Assembly: GCF_000746525.1 (NCBI RefSeq)
Contig: NZ_CP009048.1
Location: forward strand, 842,501-906,500
Direction of reading: 5' to 3'
DNA from: Pseudomonas alkylphenolica
GTDB lineage: Bacteria; Pseudomonadota; Gammaproteobacteria; Pseudomonadales; Pseudomonadaceae
DNA: 64,000 nt
The notes beneath the pieces are model-generated. The model was not told where the DNA came from, ran no database searches, and saw only the letters and a list, made by a program, of their open reading frames with translations. Of the stretch, positions 48,137 to 57,813 are shown in pieces. The position numbers and the translations under genes are program-made. The stretch's first letter is position 1. Each line of letters opens with the position of its first letter.

Positions 48137-48144
48137 GTTTGTCG

Positions 48145-48933
48145 TCAGCCTTTACTTGGCCAGCCAAACAACTCGCACGCATTGCGCGTACTCACCTCAG
48201 CCAAGCGCTCCACCTCAATCCCGATCACCGCTGCCAGCGCGGTAGCAATCTGCGGCAAATGCTCAGGGCTGTTGCGCTGCCCGGCATACATCACCGGCGC
48301 CATATCCGGCGCATCGGTTTCCAGCACCAGGCTTTCCAGCGGCAACTGCGGCAGCACCTTGTGCAAGCGCAGGGCTTGCGGCCAGGTGGCGGCACCGCCC
48401 AAACCCAGTTTGAACCCGAGCTTGTGATATTCGCGGGCTTCTTCAAAGCTGCCCGCGAATGCGTGAATGATGCCGCCGCGCGGAAGCTTGTAACGCTTGA
48501 GCGTGGCAATTACCGCGGCATGACTGCGGCGCACATGCAGCAGGGCGGGCAGATTGAAGTCGACGGCCAGTTGCAGTTGGGCTTCGAACCAGTGTTGCTG
48601 GCGCTCGCGATCCAGTTCCGGCAGGTAGTAGTCGAGGCCGAATTCGCCGACGGCGCACAGCTGGCGATCGCCATGCAGGCGGGTCAGCCAGTCGCCCAGT
48701 TCACGCAAGTGCTCCGGGCGGTGCTGGTCGAGGTAGACCGGGTGCAGGCCGAAGGCGGCGTACAGGTGCGGGTCGCTGCGCACCAGGTCCCACAACCGCT
48801 GCCAGTTGTCCCGGTATACACCGAGTACCACCATGCGCTCGACACCCGCGGCCCTGGCGTTGGCCAGCAGGGCCGTACGGTCAGGGTCGAAATCCGGAAA
48901 ATCCAGATGGGTGTGGGTGTCGATCAGGCGCAT
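48145..48933 (-). CDS. tatD: TatD-family metal-dependent hydrolase
   Basis: A 262-residue TIM-barrel hydrolase with the metal motifs DTHTHLD (residues 5-11), GEFGLDYY, LLHVRRS, IHAFAGS and LETDAPD. TatD proteins act as Mg-dependent DNases/exonucleases in DNA repair or turnover. In pseudomonads this member lies next to fruR, as here, with only 2 bases between its start and the stop of fruR, so the two are probably co-transcribed. Confidence 0.92.
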   Translation of the reverse strand: MRLIDTHTHLDFPDFDPDRTALLANARAAGVERMVVLGVYRDNWQRLWDLVRSDPHLYAAFGLHPVYLDQHRPEHLRELGDWLTRLHGDRQLCAVGEFGLDYYLPELDRERQQHWFEAQLQLAVDFNLPALLHVRRSHAAVIATLKRYKLPRGGIIHAFAGSFEEAREYHKLGFKLGLGGAATWPQALRLHKVLPQLPLESLVLETDAPDMAPVMYAGQRNSPEHLPQIATALAAVIGIEVERLAEVSTRNACELFGWPSKG

Positions 48934-48935
48934 GG

Positions 48936-49931
48936 TCAGGCCTTGATGATTCGCTGTTTGAAGGTTCGACCTACGGCGTGTACGCCAGGTTCGTAGTGCT
49001 TTTCTTCAACTGCAGCCAGGGCCAGTTTCAGGGCGATTTCCGCCATCACGCCGTGTTGCTGGGCCATGGCATTGACCGGCAGCGGCAAAAAGTCGAGCAG
49101 CTGGTTATCACCGAAGGTGCCCAGTTGCAGGCTGCGCGAATCGGCCGGGCGCGCCTGCAGGACGTCGAACACGCCTTGCAGCAGCACGTAGGAGGTGGTG
49201 ACCAGGGCATCCGGCAAACCGCCCAGCTCGGCGATCAGTTCGTTCATCAAGCGCTGGCCGCATTCGCGGCTGAAGGCTTCGCCCTGGTAGCGGCTGACGT
49301 TGCCGGTGAAGTCTTGCAGGGCTTCATCGAAACCACCGGCACGCGCCTGGCTGACGCTGAGCTCTGGCCGCGCACCGATCAGGGCGATGTGCGCCGGCTT
49401 GGTGGCGAGCAGGCTGCGGGTCAGTTGCAGGCTGGCGTTGCGGTCGTCGCTGACCACCGAGCAGAAATGCGCCGGGTCCAGGCTACGGTCGATGGCGATG
49501 ATCGGCAGGCCTTTGGCTTGCAGCTGGCGATAGCTGTCGTCACCGGCCGGCAGGCAGCTGGCGACAAACAGCGCATCGCAGCGGCGGGCCCGGAATAGCT
49601 GCTGCAACTGGCGCTCGCTTTCGGGCTGGTCGTCGCTGCTGGCAATCAGCAGTTGGTAACCTTTGGCCCGGGCGCCTTGTTCCAGTTGCTTGGCAATACG
49701 TGCGTAGCTGGGGTTCTCCAGATCCGGGAGAATGAACCCCAGGGTCTTGGTGTGACGGCTACGCAAGCCGGCAGCCTGCGGGTTGGGGGTGAAGCCATGG
49801 GCTTCGACCACCGCACGCACACGCTCCACCGTGCTGCTGCTGATGCGTTGCTGTTCGGCCTTGCCGTTGATGACATAGCTGGCAGTCGTTACGGACACAC
49901 CGGCCAGTTGGGCGATATCGCTGAGTTTCAC
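48936..49931 (-). CDS. cra: Catabolite repressor-activator Cra/FruR
   Basis: A 331-residue LacI-family regulator with an N-terminal HTH (MKLSDIAQLAGVSVTTASYV), hinge helix, and sugar-binding core (LGFILPDLENPSYARIAKQL). Cra of P. putida responds to fructose 1-phosphate and controls the fru operon rather than central carbon flow. It is divergent from fruB; the operator at 50088 lies between them. The length matches the family. Confidence 0.94.
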   Translation of the reverse strand: MKLSDIAQLAGVSVTTASYVINGKAEQQRISSSTVERVRAVVEAHGFTPNPQAAGLRSRHTKTLGFILPDLENPSYARIAKQLEQGARAKGYQLLIASSDDQPESERQLQQLFRARRCDALFVASCLPAGDDSYRQLQAKGLPIIAIDRSLDPAHFCSVVSDDRNASLQLTRSLLATKPAHIALIGARPELSVSQARAGGFDEALQDFTGNVSRYQGEAFSRECGQRLMNELIAELGGLPDALVTTSYVLLQGVFDVLQARPADSRSLQLGTFGDNQLLDFLPLPVNAMAQQHGVMAEIALKLALAAVEEKHYEPGVHAVGRTFKQRIIKA

Positions 49932-50087
49932 CGCAAATTCCTTGTTATACCGGGGCTGCTTGCACAGCCTGACCGGGAATTGTCGCCGATTCTTTGATCA
50001 GGGCGCAGACGACCATTGTCGCAATTGTCCGACAAGATGGGGCTTCATTGATCGAAGATTATCGAGTAACGTGCTCACAATTCCAGG

Positions 50088-50099
50088 TTAAACGTTTCA
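50088..50099. promoter_or_regulatory. Cra/FruR operator
   Basis: TTAAACGTTTCA, the operator reported for P. putida Cra at the fruB promoter, lies 116 bases before the fruB start and 157 bases before the cra start. Its position in the divergent region allows control of fruBKA and possibly of cra itself. Confidence 0.85.
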
Positions 50100-50214
50100 G
50101 CAGGCGATTTTTCTGCCGAACCACCGCCTGCCAAGGGCTGATAGCAACTGGCCCTATGCTGAAAAATTCACAACAATACCTCAGCACCCGCCGGGTGCTG
50201 CAAAGGAGAAGGTC

Positions 50215-53073
50215 ATGCTCGAGCTCACTGTAGAGCAGATATCCATGGGCCAGTCGGCTGTGGATAAGTCGGCGGCGCTGCAGCTTATGGCCGAGCACCT
50301 GGTCAGCGATGGCCTGGTTGCCGACGGCTACCTGGTTGGCCTGCAGGCCCGCGAGGCACAGGGTTCGACCTTTCTGGGCCAGGGTATTGCGATTCCCCAT
50401 GGCACCCCGGAAACCCGCGATCAGGTATATACCACCGGCGTGCGCCTGCTGCAGTTCCCCGAGGGTGTGGACTGGGGCGATGGCCATAAGGTGTACCTGG
50501 CCATCGGTATCGCCGCACGCTCCGATGAACACCTGCGCTTGCTGCAACTGCTGACCCGCGCCTTGGGCGAAACCGACCTGGCCGAGGCGTTGCGTCGGGC
50601 CAGTTCTGCCGAGGCGCTGCTCAAGTTGCTGCAAGGCGCTCCGCAGGAGCTGGCGCTGGATGCGCAGATGATCGGCCTGGGCGTGGCGGCTGAAGATTTC
50701 GACGAGTTGGTCTGGCGCGCGGCGCGTCTGTTGCACCGCGCCGACTGTGTCAGCGCTGGTTTTGCCGGGGTGCTGCAGCAGGTCGAGCCGCTGCCGCTGG
50801 GCGAAGGCCTGTGGTGGCTGCACAGCCAGCAGGCCGTGCGTCAGCCCGGGCTGGCCTTTGTCACCCCACAGCAACCGCTGCGTTATCGCGACCAGCCCCT
50901 GCAGGGTGTGTTCTGCCTCGCTAGCCTGGGCGAAGCCCATCAGGCGTTGCTTGAGCGCTTGTGCACGCTGCTGATCGAAGGTCGCGGCCAGGAACTGTGC
51001 CGCGCCACCAATAGCCGCGTGGTGCTCGAAGTGCTGGGCGGTGAAGTGCCGGCGGATTGGCCCAGCGCGCGCATCGGCCTGGCCAATGCCCATGGCTTGC
51101 ATGCGCGGCCGGCCAAGGAGCTGGCGCAACTGGCCAAGGCGTTTGACGGTGAAATTCGTGTGCGTGTGGTCGACAGCGGTCAGGCCGCCGTTTCCGCCAA
51201 GAGCCTGAGCAAGCTGCTGAGCCTCGGTGCCCGGCGCGGTCAGGTGCTGGAAATCATCGCTGAACCTAACGTGGCCGCCGATGCGCTGCCGGCCCTGCTG
51301 GCGGCGATTGAAGCGGGGCTGGGCGAGGACGTCGAGGCACTGGCCGTGGTGGCCGAAGCCGCGCCCGAAATGCTCCCGGAGCCTGAGCTTCAGGCGCCAT
51401 CGCCGGGTGCGGTGATCCTCGGTGTGGCGGCCGCGCCGGGGATCGCCAGTGGCCCGGCGCATATTCAGGTGCTGCGTGAGTTCGATTATCCGCTGCGCGG
51501 TGAGTCGCTGCCTATCGAGCGCCAGCGTCTGCAGCAGGCGCTGGCGGCGGTCAATGCCGAAATCGGCGCGCTGATCCAGCGCAGCCAGGCCAAGGCCATT
51601 GGCGAAATTTTCATCACCCATCAGGAAATGCTCGCCGACCCCGACCTGAGTGACGAAGTCGATCAGCGTCTGCGCCAGGGCGAAAGTGCCCCGGCGGCGT
51701 GGATGGCGGTGATCGACAACGCGGCGCGCCAGCAGGAGGCGTTGCACGATGCCTTGCTCGCCGAGCGTGCTGCCGACTTGCGCGACATCGGCCGGCGGGT
51801 GCTGGCCCAGCTGTGTGGCGAGGCGGACATCCCGGCGCCGGAGCAACCCTATGTGCTGGTGATGGAGGAGGTCGGCCCGTCGGATGTGGCGCGCCTGGAC
51901 CCGGCACGTGTCGCCGGGATTCTCACCGCCCGTGGCGGCGCGACGGCGCACAGTGCCATCGTCGCCCGCGCCCTGGGTATTCCGGCAGTGGTCGGCGCGG
52001 GCGATGCGATATTGCTGATCGCTTCAGGTACCGCGCTGTTGCTCGATGGTCAGCGTGGTCGCCTGCACGTCGCGCCGCCTGCCGATGAACTGCAGCGCGC
52101 TCTGGCCGAACGCGATCGCCGCGAGCAACGCCTGCAACTGGCCCGTGCCCATCGCCTGGAACCGGCGCTGACCCGTGACGGGCACGCCATCGAAGTGTTC
52201 GCCAACATTGGTGACAGCAAGGGCATCGAGGCGGTGGTCGATCATGGCGCCGAAGGCGTCGGCCTGCTACGTACCGAACTGATTTTCATGGCCCACCAGC
52301 AGGCCCCCGACGAAGCGCTGCAAGAGGCCGAGTACCGTCGTGTCCTCGACGGTCTCGACGGTCGGCCACTGGTGGTGCGTACTCTGGATGTGGGCGGTGA
52401 CAAGCCGCTGCCTTACTGGCCGATCGCCAAGGAAGAAAACCCCTTCCTCGGCGTGCGCGGCATTCGCCTGACCCTGCAGCGTCCGCAGGTGATGGAGACT
52501 CAGTTGCGCGCCTTGCTGCGTGCGGCGGGTGATCGTCCGCTACGGATCATGTTCCCCATGGTCGGCCAGCTTGAAGAATGGCAACAGGCCCGGGCGATGG
52601 TCGAACGCCTGCGCGAAGAAATCAGCGTCAGCGACCTGCAGTTGGGGATCATGATCGAGGTGCCTTCGGCGGCCTTGCTTGCCCCGGTGCTGGCCCGTGA
52701 AGTGGATTTCTTCAGCATCGGCACCAACGACCTGACCCAATACACCCTGGCCATCGACCGTGGCCATCCGAGCCTGTCGGCCCAGGCCGACGGCCTGCAC
52801 CCGGCGGTGCTGCAACTGATCGACATGACCGTGCGTGCCGCCCATGCCCATGGCAAGTGGGTGGGTGTGTGTGGCGAGCTGGCGGCTGACCCGCAGGCGG
52901 TCGCCGTGCTGCTGGGGCTGGGCGTCGATGAGCTGAGCGTTGCTGCGCGCAGCATTGCCGAGGTCAAGGCCCTGGTCCGCGAACTGAATTATGAACACGC
53001 CCGGCAACTTGCTCAGCAAGCCCTGCTGCAGGGCAGTGCCAGCGCCGTACGGGCGCTGGTGGAGAACGATTGA
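50215..53073 (+). CDS. fruB: Fructose PTS multiphosphoryl transfer protein (EIIA-HPr-EI)
   Basis: A 952-residue fusion. It comprises an N-terminal EIIA-Fru domain with the phosphorylated His in GIAIPHGTPE (about residue 62), a linker, an HPr domain with NAHGLHARPA (His near 297), and a complete Enzyme I domain with the active-site His in GGATAHSAIVA (about 578) and the PEP-binding region RTLDVGGDKPLPYW. It carries the phosphate from PEP to FruA, so it supplies the whole soluble part of the only sugar PTS of pseudomonads. A strong aaggag site precedes the ATG; fruK begins at the next base after its stop. Confidence 0.97.
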   Translation: MLELTVEQISMGQSAVDKSAALQLMAEHLVSDGLVADGYLVGLQAREAQGSTFLGQGIAIPHGTPETRDQVYTTGVRLLQFPEGVDWGDGHKVYLAIGIAARSDEHLRLLQLLTRALGETDLAEALRRASSAEALLKLLQGAPQELALDAQMIGLGVAAEDFDELVWRAARLLHRADCVSAGFAGVLQQVEPLPLGEGLWWLHSQQAVRQPGLAFVTPQQPLRYRDQPLQGVFCLASLGEAHQALLERLCTLLIEGRGQELCRATNSRVVLEVLGGEVPADWPSARIGLANAHGLHARPAKELAQLAKAFDGEIRVRVVDSGQAAVSAKSLSKLLSLGARRGQVLEIIAEPNVAADALPALLAAIEAGLGEDVEALAVVAEAAPEMLPEPELQAPSPGAVILGVAAAPGIASGPAHIQVLREFDYPLRGESLPIERQRLQQALAAVNAEIGALIQRSQAKAIGEIFITHQEMLADPDLSDEVDQRLRQGESAPAAWMAVIDNAARQQEALHDALLAERAADLRDIGRRVLAQLCGEADIPAPEQPYVLVMEEVGPSDVARLDPARVAGILTARGGATAHSAIVARALGIPAVVGAGDAILLIASGTALLLDGQRGRLHVAPPADELQRALAERDRREQRLQLARAHRLEPALTRDGHAIEVFANIGDSKGIEAVVDHGAEGVGLLRTELIFMAHQQAPDEALQEAEYRRVLDGLDGRPLVVRTLDVGGDKPLPYWPIAKEENPFLGVRGIRLTLQRPQVMETQLRALLRAAGDRPLRIMFPMVGQLEEWQQARAMVERLREEISVSDLQLGIMIEVPSAALLAPVLAREVDFFSIGTNDLTQYTLAIDRGHPSLSAQADGLHPAVLQLIDMTVRAAHAHGKWVGVCGELAADPQAVAVLLGLGVDELSVAARSIAEVKALVRELNYEHARQLAQQALLQGSASAVRALVEND

Positions 53074-54024
53074 ATGGCCAAGATACTCACCCTGACCCTC
53101 AACCCGGCGCTGGACCTGACCGTCAGCCTCGATGCCCTGCGCAGCGGCCAGGTCAACCGCAGCCAGGCCCAGCACAGCCATGCGGCGGGCAAGGGCCTGA
53201 ATGTTGCGCAAGTGCTGGCGGACCTTGGCCATAACGTCACCGTCGGTGGCTTTCTCGGCGCCGACAATCTGCAGCCTTTCGAGGATCTGATCGCCCGGCG
53301 TGGCTTTGCCGACTGCTTTGTTCGCGTACCGGGCGAGACCCGCTGCAATATCAAGCTGGTGGAAGCCGATGGCCGCGTGACCGACATCAACGGGCCGGGC
53401 CCGGAGGTGAGCGAACAGGCCTGTGAACAACTGCTAGCCAAACTGACGCATATCGCGCCCGGCCATGACGCGGTGGTGGTAGCGGGCAGTCTGCCGCGTG
53501 GCCTAAGCCCGCAATGGTTGCGGCAACTGCTGGAACAGCTCAAGGCCATGGGCCTGAAGGTCGCTCTGGACAGCAGCGGCGAAGCCCTGCGCGCCGGGCT
53601 GCAAAGTGCGCCCTGGCTGGTCAAACCCAACACCGACGAGCTGGGCGAAGTGCTCGGTAGCAGCGTGCACAGTTTTGCCGAACAACAACTGGCCGCCCGC
53701 CAACTGATCGCCCAAGGTGTCGAGCATGTAGTGGTGTCCCAGGGCGAGCATGGGGTCAATTGGTTCCAGCAAAGCTGCGTGCTCACGGCTGTGCCACCTG
53801 TGGTCAAGGTGGCCAGCACGGTGGGTGCCGGTGACTCGTTGCTGGCAGGTATGGTCCACGGCCTGCTCAGCGCCGATTCAGCGGAGCAGACCTTGCGCCT
53901 GGCCACGGCGATTGCCGCCCAGGCGGTGACCCAGATCGGTTTTGGCATCAACGACCGGACGCAGCTGGCGCAACTGCAGCACGACGTGCGCCTGGGCGAA
54001 GAACAACAAGAGGGTTGCAGATGA
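53074..54024 (+). CDS. fruK: 1-phosphofructokinase
   Basis: A 316-residue PfkB-family sugar kinase. It has NPALDLTVSLDALRSGQVNR and the glycine-rich AAGKGLNVAQVLADLG near the N-terminus, and the catalytic motif VGAGDSLLAGMVHG near the end. It converts fructose 1-phosphate, the FruA product, to fructose 1,6-bisphosphate. It follows fruB without a gap and overlaps fruA by 10 bases. Confidence 0.96.
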   Translation: MAKILTLTLNPALDLTVSLDALRSGQVNRSQAQHSHAAGKGLNVAQVLADLGHNVTVGGFLGADNLQPFEDLIARRGFADCFVRVPGETRCNIKLVEADGRVTDINGPGPEVSEQACEQLLAKLTHIAPGHDAVVVAGSLPRGLSPQWLRQLLEQLKAMGLKVALDSSGEALRAGLQSAPWLVKPNTDELGEVLGSSVHSFAEQQLAARQLIAQGVEHVVVSQGEHGVNWFQQSCVLTAVPPVVKVASTVGAGDSLLAGMVHGLLSADSAEQTLRLATAIAAQAVTQIGFGINDRTQLAQLQHDVRLGEEQQEGCR

Positions 54025-55757
54025 ACATTGCCATCGTCACCGCCTGCCCCAACGGCCAGGTTTCCAGTGTGCTCAGTGCGCGTCTGCTGGAAGCTGCCGC
54101 GCAACGTCTGGGCTGGAGCACCAGTGTTGAGGTGCATGATCCCCGGCAACCCCAGGGGCAATTGTCGGCGGCGGTGATCGCTGCCGCCGACTGGGTGCTG
54201 GTGGTCAGCAGCGGCCCGCTGGACTTGCAGCGTTTTGCCGGTAAGCGCCTGTTCCAGAGCACGCCGGCCCAGGCCCTGAGCGATACCCAGCACTTTCTCT
54301 GTCAGGCGGCGGAGCAGGCTGAGGTTTATCAGCCGGTCGCAGAAACGCCATCGACCCCTGTCGAGCGCAGCGCCAGGATCGTCGCCATCACGGCCTGTCC
54401 GACCGGCGTCGCACATACCTTTATGGCCGCCGAGGCGTTGCAGCAGGCGGCGCAGCAACTGGGCCATCAACTCACTGTCGAGACCCAGGGCTCGGTCGGT
54501 GCGCGCAATCCACTGACGCCTGCCGCGATTGCCGAGGCCGATGTGGTGCTGCTGGCCGCCGATATCGAGGTGCCTACCGAGCGCTTTGCCGGTAAACGCA
54601 TCTATCGTTGCGGTACCGGCGTGGCGTTGAAACAGGCCCAGGCCACCTTGAATAAAGCCCTGGCCGAAGGCCGCGAGGAATCAACTGCGCAAAGCGCCAA
54701 TACCAGTACGACCCGCAGCGAGAAAACCGGGGTGTACAAGCACCTGCTCACCGGAGTCTCGTTCATGCTGCCGATGGTAGTGGCGGGTGGTTTGCTGATC
54801 GCCTTGTCCTTCGTGTTCGGGATTGAGGCCTTCAAGGAGCCCGGCACCTTGCCGGCCGCGCTGATGCAGATCGGTGGCGAAGCGGCGTTCAAACTGATGG
54901 TGCCGTTGCTCGCCGGTTACATCGCCTACTCGATTGCCGACCGTCCCGGGCTGGCGCCGGGGATGATCGGTGGCTTGCTGGCCAGTACCCTGGGTGCCGG
55001 GTTTATCGGTGGCATCGTCGCCGGTTTTCTTGCCGGTTACAGCGCCAAGGCGATCAGCCGCTGGGTGCGTTTGCCCAGCAGCCTGGAGGCGCTCAAACCG
55101 ATCCTGATCATTCCGTTGCTGGCCAGCCTGTTCACCGGCCTGGTGATGATTTATGTGGTCGGCAAACCGGTGGCCGGAATGCTCGAAGGGCTGACGCATT
55201 TTCTCGACAGCATGGGCACCACCAACGCGATCCTCCTCGGTGTGCTGCTTGGCGGGATGATGTGCGTGGACCTCGGTGGCCCGATCAACAAGGCTGCCTA
55301 TGCCTTCTCGGTGGGCCTGCTGGCGTCGCAGAGCTATGCCCCGATGGCCGCGACCATGGCCGCCGGCATGGTGCCGCCGATCGGTCTGGGCATCGCCAGT
55401 TTCATTGCCCGGCGCAAGTTTGCCCAAAGCGAGCGCGAAGCCGGCAAGGCGGCCTTTGTGCTGGGCTTGTGCTTCATCTCGGAGGGGGCGATCCCGTTTG
55501 CGGCCAAGGATCCGCTGCGGGTGATTCCGGCGAGTATCGCCGGTGGTGCGTTGACCGGCGCCCTGTCGATGTACTTCGGCTGCAAGCTGATGGCGCCGCA
55601 TGGCGGGCTGTTCGTCATGCTGATTCCCAACGCCATCAACCACGCGTTGCTGTACCTGCTGGCGATCCTTGCGGGCAGCCTGCTGACGGCACTGGTCTAT
55701 GCCGTGCTCAAGCGCAGCGAAGTGGTGGAACTGGCGGTGCAGCCGGTCAAAGCCTGA
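54024..55757 (+). CDS. fruA: Fructose PTS permease, EIIBC
   Basis: A 577-residue membrane protein, with the ATG at 54024 (NIAIVTACPNGQ) preferred; the frame also opens at 54015. An N-terminal duplicated IIB' domain (TACPNGQVSS) is followed by the catalytic IIB domain with the phosphorylated cysteine in ITACPTGVAHTFM (about residue 120) and a IIC channel of about ten membrane segments (from about 230). It imports fructose as fructose 1-phosphate. It is the last gene of fruBKA, and a REPIN follows. Confidence 0.95.
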   Translation, partial: NIAIVTACPNGQVSSVLSARLLEAAAQRLGWSTSVEVHDPRQPQGQLSAAVIAAADWVLVVSSGPLDLQRFAGKRLFQSTPAQALSDTQHFLCQAAEQAEVYQPVAETPSTPVERSARIVAITACPTGVAHTFMAAEALQQAAQQLGHQLTVETQGSVGARNPLTPAAIAEADVVLLAADIEVPTERFAGKRIYRCGTGVALKQAQATLNKALAEGREESTAQSANTSTTRSEKTGVYKHLLTGVSFMLPMVVAGGLLIALSFVFGIEAFKEPGTLPAALMQIGGEAAFKLMVPLLAGYIAYSIADRPGLAPGMIGGLLASTLGAGFIGGIVAGFLAGYSAKAISRWVRLPSSLEALKPILIIPLLASLFTGLVMIYVVGKPVAGMLEGLTHFLDSMGTTNAILLGVLLGGMMCVDLGGPINKAAYAFSVGLLASQSYAPMAATMAAGMVPPIGLGIASFIARRKFAQSEREAGKAAFVLGLCFISEGAIPFAAKDPLRVIPASIAGGALTGALSMYFGCKLMAPHGGLFVMLIPNAINHALLYLLAILAGSLLTALVYAVLKRSEVVELAVQPVKA

Positions 55758-55778
55758 TCAGGGGAGGATAGCTGTCTG

Positions 55779-55848
55779 GTGGGAGCGGGCTTGCCCCGCG
55801 ATTCGATGTGGCTGACAGTCCGCTGTCGCGGGGCAAGCCCGCTCCCAC
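55779..55848. repeat. REPIN, copy 6
   Basis: Paired inverted REP units directly after fruA and before the convergent DUF3820 gene. Confidence 0.93.
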
Positions 55849-55854
55849 CGAGAT

Positions 55855-56082
55855 CTACCGGTGCCTGGGATGCTTCTTGCGCAGGGGCACCAGCAGCTCG
55901 CCCAGGCCGTTGTGGTCGATCTCGTGCATCAAGGCCAGCAAGCCACCCAGCTCACCTTTGGGAAAGCCCTGGCGGGCGAACCAGGCCAGGTAATGACCCG
56001 GCAGGTCGGCGATCAGCCGGCCCTGGTATTTGCCGAACGGCATTTCACGGGTGACCAGCAGTTCAAGTGTCTCGGGATTCAT
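55855..56082 (-). CDS. DUF3820 protein
   Basis: A 75-residue protein, MNPETLELLVTREMPFGKYQ at the start, then LPGHYLAWFARQGFPKGELG. This is the DUF3820 pattern (PFGKYKG, then L-P-x-x-Y-L-x-W). Members are small, widely found and of unknown function; related modules occur in exonuclease-associated proteins. The start at 56082 is preferred to 56139 because conserved residues begin there. Confidence 0.85.
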   Translation of the reverse strand: MNPETLELLVTREMPFGKYQGRLIADLPGHYLAWFARQGFPKGELGGLLALMHEIDHNGLGELLVPLRKKHPRHR

Positions 56083-56164
56083 GCAATGTGGTTCTGAACG
56101 GGAAACTTTGACCATACAGGCAATCGGCATGAAGGCCAATCGAACACGGGGCGTTGTTCACACC

Positions 56165-57664
56165 CTAGATCGCGGTTTCCACCCGGTTGCGCCCGTTGCG
56201 CTTGGCGCTGTAGAGCGCGTCGTCGGCACTGCCCAGCAAAGCTGGCAGATCGTGCTCGGCGTCTGGCGTGTAACAGCCGATGCCGATACTGACCGTGACC
56301 GGCTGGGTGTCGTCGCCGAACGGCGGTAGTGCCTCGACGCTGCGGCGAATGCGTTCAGCCAGCACCTGCGCGCCATGGCGTTCGGTCTCGGGCAAGACCA
56401 CCAGAAACTCCTCGCCACCGTAGCGTGCTGCCAAGTCGGCCGGGCGGCGAATGCTGCGGGCAATGGCGGCGGCGACCTTGCGCAAGGCTTCGTCGCCGCC
56501 CTGGTGACCATGACGTTCGTTGAACGCCTTGAAGTGATCGACATCGACCATCAATACCGCCAACGGGCGGTGGTTGCGCTGGGCCCGTGACCATTCGCGG
56601 CGCAGCACCTGATCGAGCTGGCGGCGGTTGGCAAGGCCGGTGAGGCTGTCGGTGGCGGCAAGCTCGGCCAGATCCTGTTCGGCACACTGCCGACGGCGTA
56701 GTTCACGGCCCAGCAGCAGCGTCAGCCAGAGGATACCGATGCACAGTACGCCAGTGGCGCAGCTGACCAGCAAGGCCGTGCGCCGCCAGGATTCGAACAC
56801 TTCATCGCTTGAGCGCGCCACGACGACGATCAGCGGCAGGTCGGCGACCCGCGCGAAGGTGTACAGCCTGGCTTTGCCGGTACGCCCGGAGTAGCCGGCG
56901 AAACTACCGTTGCCATCGGCCATCAGGCGTTTGAAGTTGGGGCGGTCGGCGAAGTTGGCGCCGATCAGCGCATCTTCGGCGATGTTCGATTGCCGGGCGA
57001 GCAAAACGCCGTCGGTGTTCATCAGGTTGATGCTGCTGTCACTGCCGATATCCAGGCGCTTGAACAGATCGGTGAAGTACGAAAGGCGCAGGGCGCCGGC
57101 GGCGACCCCGGCAAACTCGCCGTTGGCAGCGGAAATGCGCCGGCTGAAACTGATGCACCAGTCCAGGTCGCCCAGGCGCGCTTTGAACGGTGGGCTGATG
57201 ACCATGCCCAGGTCGGCATTCTGGCGATGGGCCTGGAACACTTTGCTGTCGGCGAAGTTGGCCTGGCGCGGGGGAACACTGGTGGAGTCGGCCAGTACAT
57301 TGCCCTGGGCATCAAGCCAGAGCATGTCGCCGCGTACCGGCATGGCGAAGGCCTGGTTGAACAGGATCTTTTGCCGCAGGGTCGGTGACAGGGATTTCAG
57401 ATCAGGCTGTTGTACGGCCCAGATCAAGCCGCGCAGGGACAGGTCGTAGAGTTCTACATTGCGCTGGATATCGCTTTCGATCAGCTGGACGATATTGCTC
57501 GCCGCACGGCTGGCGCTCTGCTCGACGTTAATGCGTTCGCGCAGCACCAGGTAGCTGACGATGGCCACGATAGCGAGCACCGCAAGGCAACTGCCCAGGT
57601 TCAGGATCAGCTCCGGATGAGACTTGTACAGGGCGGATCGCTGGGATCGGGAGGGCAAAGTCAT
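56165..57664 (-). CDS. Diguanylate cyclase with periplasmic sensor domain
   Basis: A 499-residue inner-membrane protein. It has a membrane segment near residues 22-43, a periplasmic Cache-like sensor (about 50-290), a second membrane segment (about 295-320), and a GGDEF domain (about 335-495). The active motif is GGEEF; the inhibitory c-di-GMP site RPAD lies five residues before the motif's flank (RPAD-LAARY-GGEEF), so both activity and feedback inhibition are expected. No EAL domain. The ligand of the sensor is unknown. It is a single-gene unit. Confidence 0.94.
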   Translation of the reverse strand: MTLPSRSQRSALYKSHPELILNLGSCLAVLAIVAIVSYLVLRERINVEQSASRAASNIVQLIESDIQRNVELYDLSLRGLIWAVQQPDLKSLSPTLRQKILFNQAFAMPVRGDMLWLDAQGNVLADSTSVPPRQANFADSKVFQAHRQNADLGMVISPPFKARLGDLDWCISFSRRISAANGEFAGVAAGALRLSYFTDLFKRLDIGSDSSINLMNTDGVLLARQSNIAEDALIGANFADRPNFKRLMADGNGSFAGYSGRTGKARLYTFARVADLPLIVVVARSSDEVFESWRRTALLVSCATGVLCIGILWLTLLLGRELRRRQCAEQDLAELAATDSLTGLANRRQLDQVLRREWSRAQRNHRPLAVLMVDVDHFKAFNERHGHQGGDEALRKVAAAIARSIRRPADLAARYGGEEFLVVLPETERHGAQVLAERIRRSVEALPPFGDDTQPVTVSIGIGCYTPDAEHDLPALLGSADDALYSAKRNGRNRVETAI

Positions 57665-57813
57665 GGTCGCTGTAGCCGAAGACCGTCAGAAGAGTCGCGG
57701 CGAGGTTACGCGACGGCGCGGTATTCTAGGGGCCACAGGATTGTCGAACAAGAACTTTGCTAGCGAGCCGACGGAAAGAGCTGGCTAGAGCGCCAGCTCT
57801 TGTTCGCGCAGGG

